Assembly (NCBI RefSeq): GCF_002953715.1
Contig: NZ_CP025012.1
Coordinates: forward strand, 310,001-374,000
Origin: Rhizobium leguminosarum
GTDB lineage: Bacteria; Pseudomonadota; Alphaproteobacteria; Rhizobiales; Rhizobiaceae
Direction: 5' to 3'
DNA: 64,000 nucleotides
Shown: one piece after another, positions 61,936 to 64,000 of the stretch
How positions within the stretch are numbered: the first letter of the stretch is position 1
Layout of the letters: every line of letters starts with the position of its first letter
Translations under genes and position numbers: made by a program
The notes under the pieces: model-generated
Told to the model about the DNA's origin: nothing
The model's database searches: none
The model's input: the letters and a program-made list of their open reading frames with translations, nothing else

Positions 61936-63371
61936 TGGATATGAGCGTCTCGGGCGGAGCCCCCGGTGCGGAGTCCGCCGCGATTGCGAAATCTGCGCGA
62001 CCGGCCGGAAAAGACGATGCCGCCGGCCAAAAGAACGGCTTCTCCGATGCGCTGGCCAAGGCAAGCAACGGTACCGCCAATGACGAGGCCGACGACGCGC
62101 AGCCGGATCAGGGCGTGGTTGTCGATGCCGGCGCCGACAAAGTGGCGCAGACGATCCGCGGCCGCAGCGCAAAGCCATTGATCGATCTTAGCGACGCCGC
62201 GCTGAAGGCGCAGGCTGATGTTCAGCCGGAAACGATCGTCAGTGTCGAAAAGGCCGCAGCAAAACCAGCAAAGGCTGAAGTCAAAATGCCGGCCGGTCTC
62301 GCCTTGGGCAAGCTCGATCCGAAGGACCGTTCCGCAGATGAGGTCGCTCCGACCGCCAAGGGTGTCAAGCACGCCAAGGGCGACGCATTGGAAACCGATA
62401 CGGACAAGACCAGCGATGACGATGACGGCGGCATTTCGGATGTTCTCGGCTTGCTGAAGCAGGAACCTGCCGACGGTGCAGTGACTTTGCCGGCGGCGGC
62501 AGCCGCGCATCACGTGTCCGCCAAGGCCGACGAGGCTGGAACCAGCGACAAGAAACTCGACGGTATCGACGCCAAGATGGGCGGCCATGCGTCCGACGCC
62601 CTGGCGGCGGTCAGCAGCAACATCGAGAGCGGCAAGGCGGATGACATCAAGGTTCCCGGAGCGGAGAATGCCGAAGCCACCGATGGCAAGACATTCAGGA
62701 TCAGCCGCGCCGACGGCCGCGGCGTGTCGATGGATGTCCACATCGGCACCGATCAGGCCGGAGCGAAGGATGGCTCGAAGAAAGCCGATGTCGAAAACGT
62801 TTCGGTGCTCGAATCGCGCCGCTATATCGGCCTGATGCAGAATTCGAATTCCGCCGCCGTGACCGCTGCTCTCTCCGGCGATTCCGAATGGGCGCGCGCC
62901 ATGGAGCCGAGCTCGGCGCTCTCCAACGCAGCCGAATGGACGAGCACCGGCAAGGTGGTCAATACGCTGAAGATCCAGATGAACCCGCTCGACCTCGGTC
63001 TGGTGACGGCGACCATGCGCCTGTCCGGCGACGCCCTGAACGTCGATCTCAAGGTCGAGACCGGGGCGGCTTACCGTCAAATGAAGGAAGATCACGGCAA
63101 GATTCTCGAAGCTCTGCGCAGCCAGGGTTACGCGGTCGAAAACGTCACCATCAGCATGGCGCCGGTCGAGCGTCCCGACGCCGGCAACCAGGCGGGCAGC
63201 CAGGCCTCCCAGCAGCAGTCGCTCCCTCAGCAGGGGCGGGGCGGCGAGGCGCGCGAGCGCCACAATCAGACGGCACAGCGGACGGACGGAGGCTTCAATG
63301 GCGCGGGTGAGACTGGTATTGAAGACGCTCGTGCTGGCAGCAGCAGCGGCACTGGCGGCGTTTACCTCTGA
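61932..63371 (+). CDS. fliK: Flagellar hook-length control protein FliK (MotD)
   Basis: A 479-aa FliK. The N-terminal ~300 residues are low complexity (alanine/lysine/aspartate rich), and the C-terminal switch domain is clear: NTLKIQMNPLDLGLVTATMR, LSGDALNVDLKVETGAAYRQ and the glutamine-rich tail QASQQQSLPQQGRGG. In S. meliloti this gene was called motD before being shown to be FliK. The lytic transglycosylase gene overlaps its last 74 bp. Confidence 0.92.
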   Translation: MMDMSVSGGAPGAESAAIAKSARPAGKDDAAGQKNGFSDALAKASNGTANDEADDAQPDQGVVVDAGADKVAQTIRGRSAKPLIDLSDAALKAQADVQPETIVSVEKAAAKPAKAEVKMPAGLALGKLDPKDRSADEVAPTAKGVKHAKGDALETDTDKTSDDDDGGISDVLGLLKQEPADGAVTLPAAAAAHHVSAKADEAGTSDKKLDGIDAKMGGHASDALAAVSSNIESGKADDIKVPGAENAEATDGKTFRISRADGRGVSMDVHIGTDQAGAKDGSKKADVENVSVLESRRYIGLMQNSNSAAVTAALSGDSEWARAMEPSSALSNAAEWTSTGKVVNTLKIQMNPLDLGLVTATMRLSGDALNVDLKVETGAAYRQMKEDHGKILEALRSQGYAVENVTISMAPVERPDAGNQAGSQASQQQSLPQQGRGGEARERHNQTAQRTDGGFNGAGETGIEDARAGSSSGTGGVYL

Positions 63372-63876
63372 GGCATCAGCCTCTACCGGCGCCTGCGAGC
63401 GCGAGATCCAGTCGGCAGCGGCCAAATACGGTATCCCGGAAGGCATCCTCTATTCGGTCGGTCTGACGGAGACCGGCCGCAAGGGCTCGCTCTATCCCTA
63501 TGCCATGAACGTCGAAGGCAAAGCGATCTTTCCGCCCTCGGAGCAGGACGCGATGAGGCAGTTCGATGTCGCCCGCAACAGCGGCGCGAAGCTCATCGAC
63601 ATCGGCTGCATGCAGATCAACCACTACTTTCACGGCGAGAATTTCCGCTCCGCCGAGGAGATGTTCGATCCGCATCGCAACGTGGAGTATGCTGCGAAAT
63701 TCCTCCGCAACCTGCATGACCGTCATGAGACGTGGACAATGGCGGTAGCCAGATACCATGCCGGACCCAACAACAATCCGGCACAGAAGCAATATGTCTG
63801 CCGCGTCATCGCCAATCTGGTCGCCACCGGCTACGGCAAGTGGACTCCCAATGCGAGTAACTTTTGTCAAAATTGA
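63298..63876 (+). CDS. Flagellar lytic transglycosylase (SltF-like)
   Basis: A 192-aa peptidoglycan-cleaving enzyme. Signal peptide (TLVLAAAAALAAFTSEASAS) and an SLT domain with the putative catalytic E58 in LYSVGLTETGRKGSLYPYA and later DIGCMQINHYFHGE and AVARYHAGPNN. The ATG at 63298 follows GGAGG and lies 74 bp inside fliK. It probably opens the cell wall for the rod, a job that in enterics is done by the muramidase half of FlgJ; Rhodobacter has the analogous SltF. Confidence 0.88.
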   Translation: MARVRLVLKTLVLAAAAALAAFTSEASASTGACEREIQSAAAKYGIPEGILYSVGLTETGRKGSLYPYAMNVEGKAIFPPSEQDAMRQFDVARNSGAKLIDIGCMQINHYFHGENFRSAEEMFDPHRNVEYAAKFLRNLHDRHETWTMAVARYHAGPNNNPAQKQYVCRVIANLVATGYGKWTPNASNFCQN

Positions 63877-64000
63877 TTCAACCAAAGATGGAAGAGGCGT
63901 ATTGTGACGAAACTGTGTCACAATATGGCAGGAATCCGGCATGAATCCCGTGCGCAAGCCATATTTAACCGACCGTTAACTTTTCCACGAAATTTTGGTG
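63877..64000 (+). promoter_or_regulatory. Upstream region of the next flagellar operon
   Basis: 124 bp after the lytic transglycosylase. It has TTTAACCGACCGTTAACTTT (63962-63981), two TTAAC-type boxes like those ahead of flaB and flaC. In related species rem and flgE follow, so this may be the rem promoter; the gene itself is outside the window. Confidence 0.4.

Noticed and set aside
61731..63446. 571-codon frame antisense to motC/fliK
   Set aside because: A shadow of high-GC fliK; it spans two real genes with ATGA coupling on the other strand.

Overview
The window looks like chromosomal DNA of a Rhizobium of the leguminosarum/etli type. The reasons are the rhizobial che operon order (icpA-cheS-cheY1-cheA-cheW-cheR-cheB-cheY2-cheD-cheT) running straight into fliF, the VisN/VisR LuxR pair, motB-motC-fliK with MotC and MotE, four tandem flagellin genes of the ~300-residue rhizobial type, a LigD with two Ku proteins, and many short palindromic intergenic repeats of the kind scattered through rhizobial genomes. 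I see no rRNA, tRNA, insertion sequence, prophage, CRISPR array or replication origin.

Layout. 1-4.4 kb: non-homologous end-joining genes, ku / ligD / ku. 4.4-9.7 kb: small hypothetical genes, an OsmC-family protein, an FAD/NAD(P)-binding protein, a DMT-family exporter, and a single protein that fuses a glyoxalase-type ring-cleavage dioxygenase to a carboxylesterase. 9.7-16.8 kb: a dense signalling cluster of three histidine kinases, three single-domain receiver proteins and a LuxR-type regulator; the 474-bp gap inside it holds unusual inverted repeats. 17.0-23.7 kb: fused SecDF, a small unknown protein, a YbaL/Kef-type antiporter, an XRE regulator and a GT39-type glycosyltransferase. 24.4-32.9 kb: the chemotaxis operon. 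33.1-51.5 kb: flagellar basal body, switch, export and stator genes, with VisNR and a minus-strand block motA-fliM-fliN-fliG-flhB. 51.6-53.5 kb: an OGT-like (SPY-type) glycosyltransferase beside the flagellins. 53.9-58.5 kb: flaA-flaB-flaC-flaD. 58.7-63.9 kb: FliH-like protein, motB, motC, fliK and a lytic transglycosylase. The window ends just upstream of where rem and flgE would be expected from the order in related species.

How the parts work together. Signals enter through the cytoplasmic globin-coupled receptor and CheA, go to CheY1/CheY2, and act on the FliM/FliN/FliG switch and the MotA/MotB stator assisted by MotC and MotE. VisNR is the master regulator of motility genes. Translational coupling is extensive: ATGA stop/start overlaps occur at cheS/cheY1, cheW/cheR, cheR/cheB, cheY2/cheD, flgA/flgI, flgI/motE, motE/flgH, fliL/fliP, fliH/motB and motC/fliK.

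The most interesting signals are: (1) a shared leader in front of the four flagellin genes, where a TGTCCCTT-type segment can base-pair with the ribosome binding site of flaA, flaB and flaC; (2) the OGT-like glycosyltransferase next to the flagellins; (3) a long, three-way-junction-like inverted repeat between two signalling genes; (4) the sensor-poor two-component cluster itself; (5) the dioxygenase-esterase fusion; (6) short dispersed palindromes that in several places supply the stop codon of the preceding gene and show compensatory base-pair changes. All assignments come from reading the sequence and remembered family features; no database search was run.
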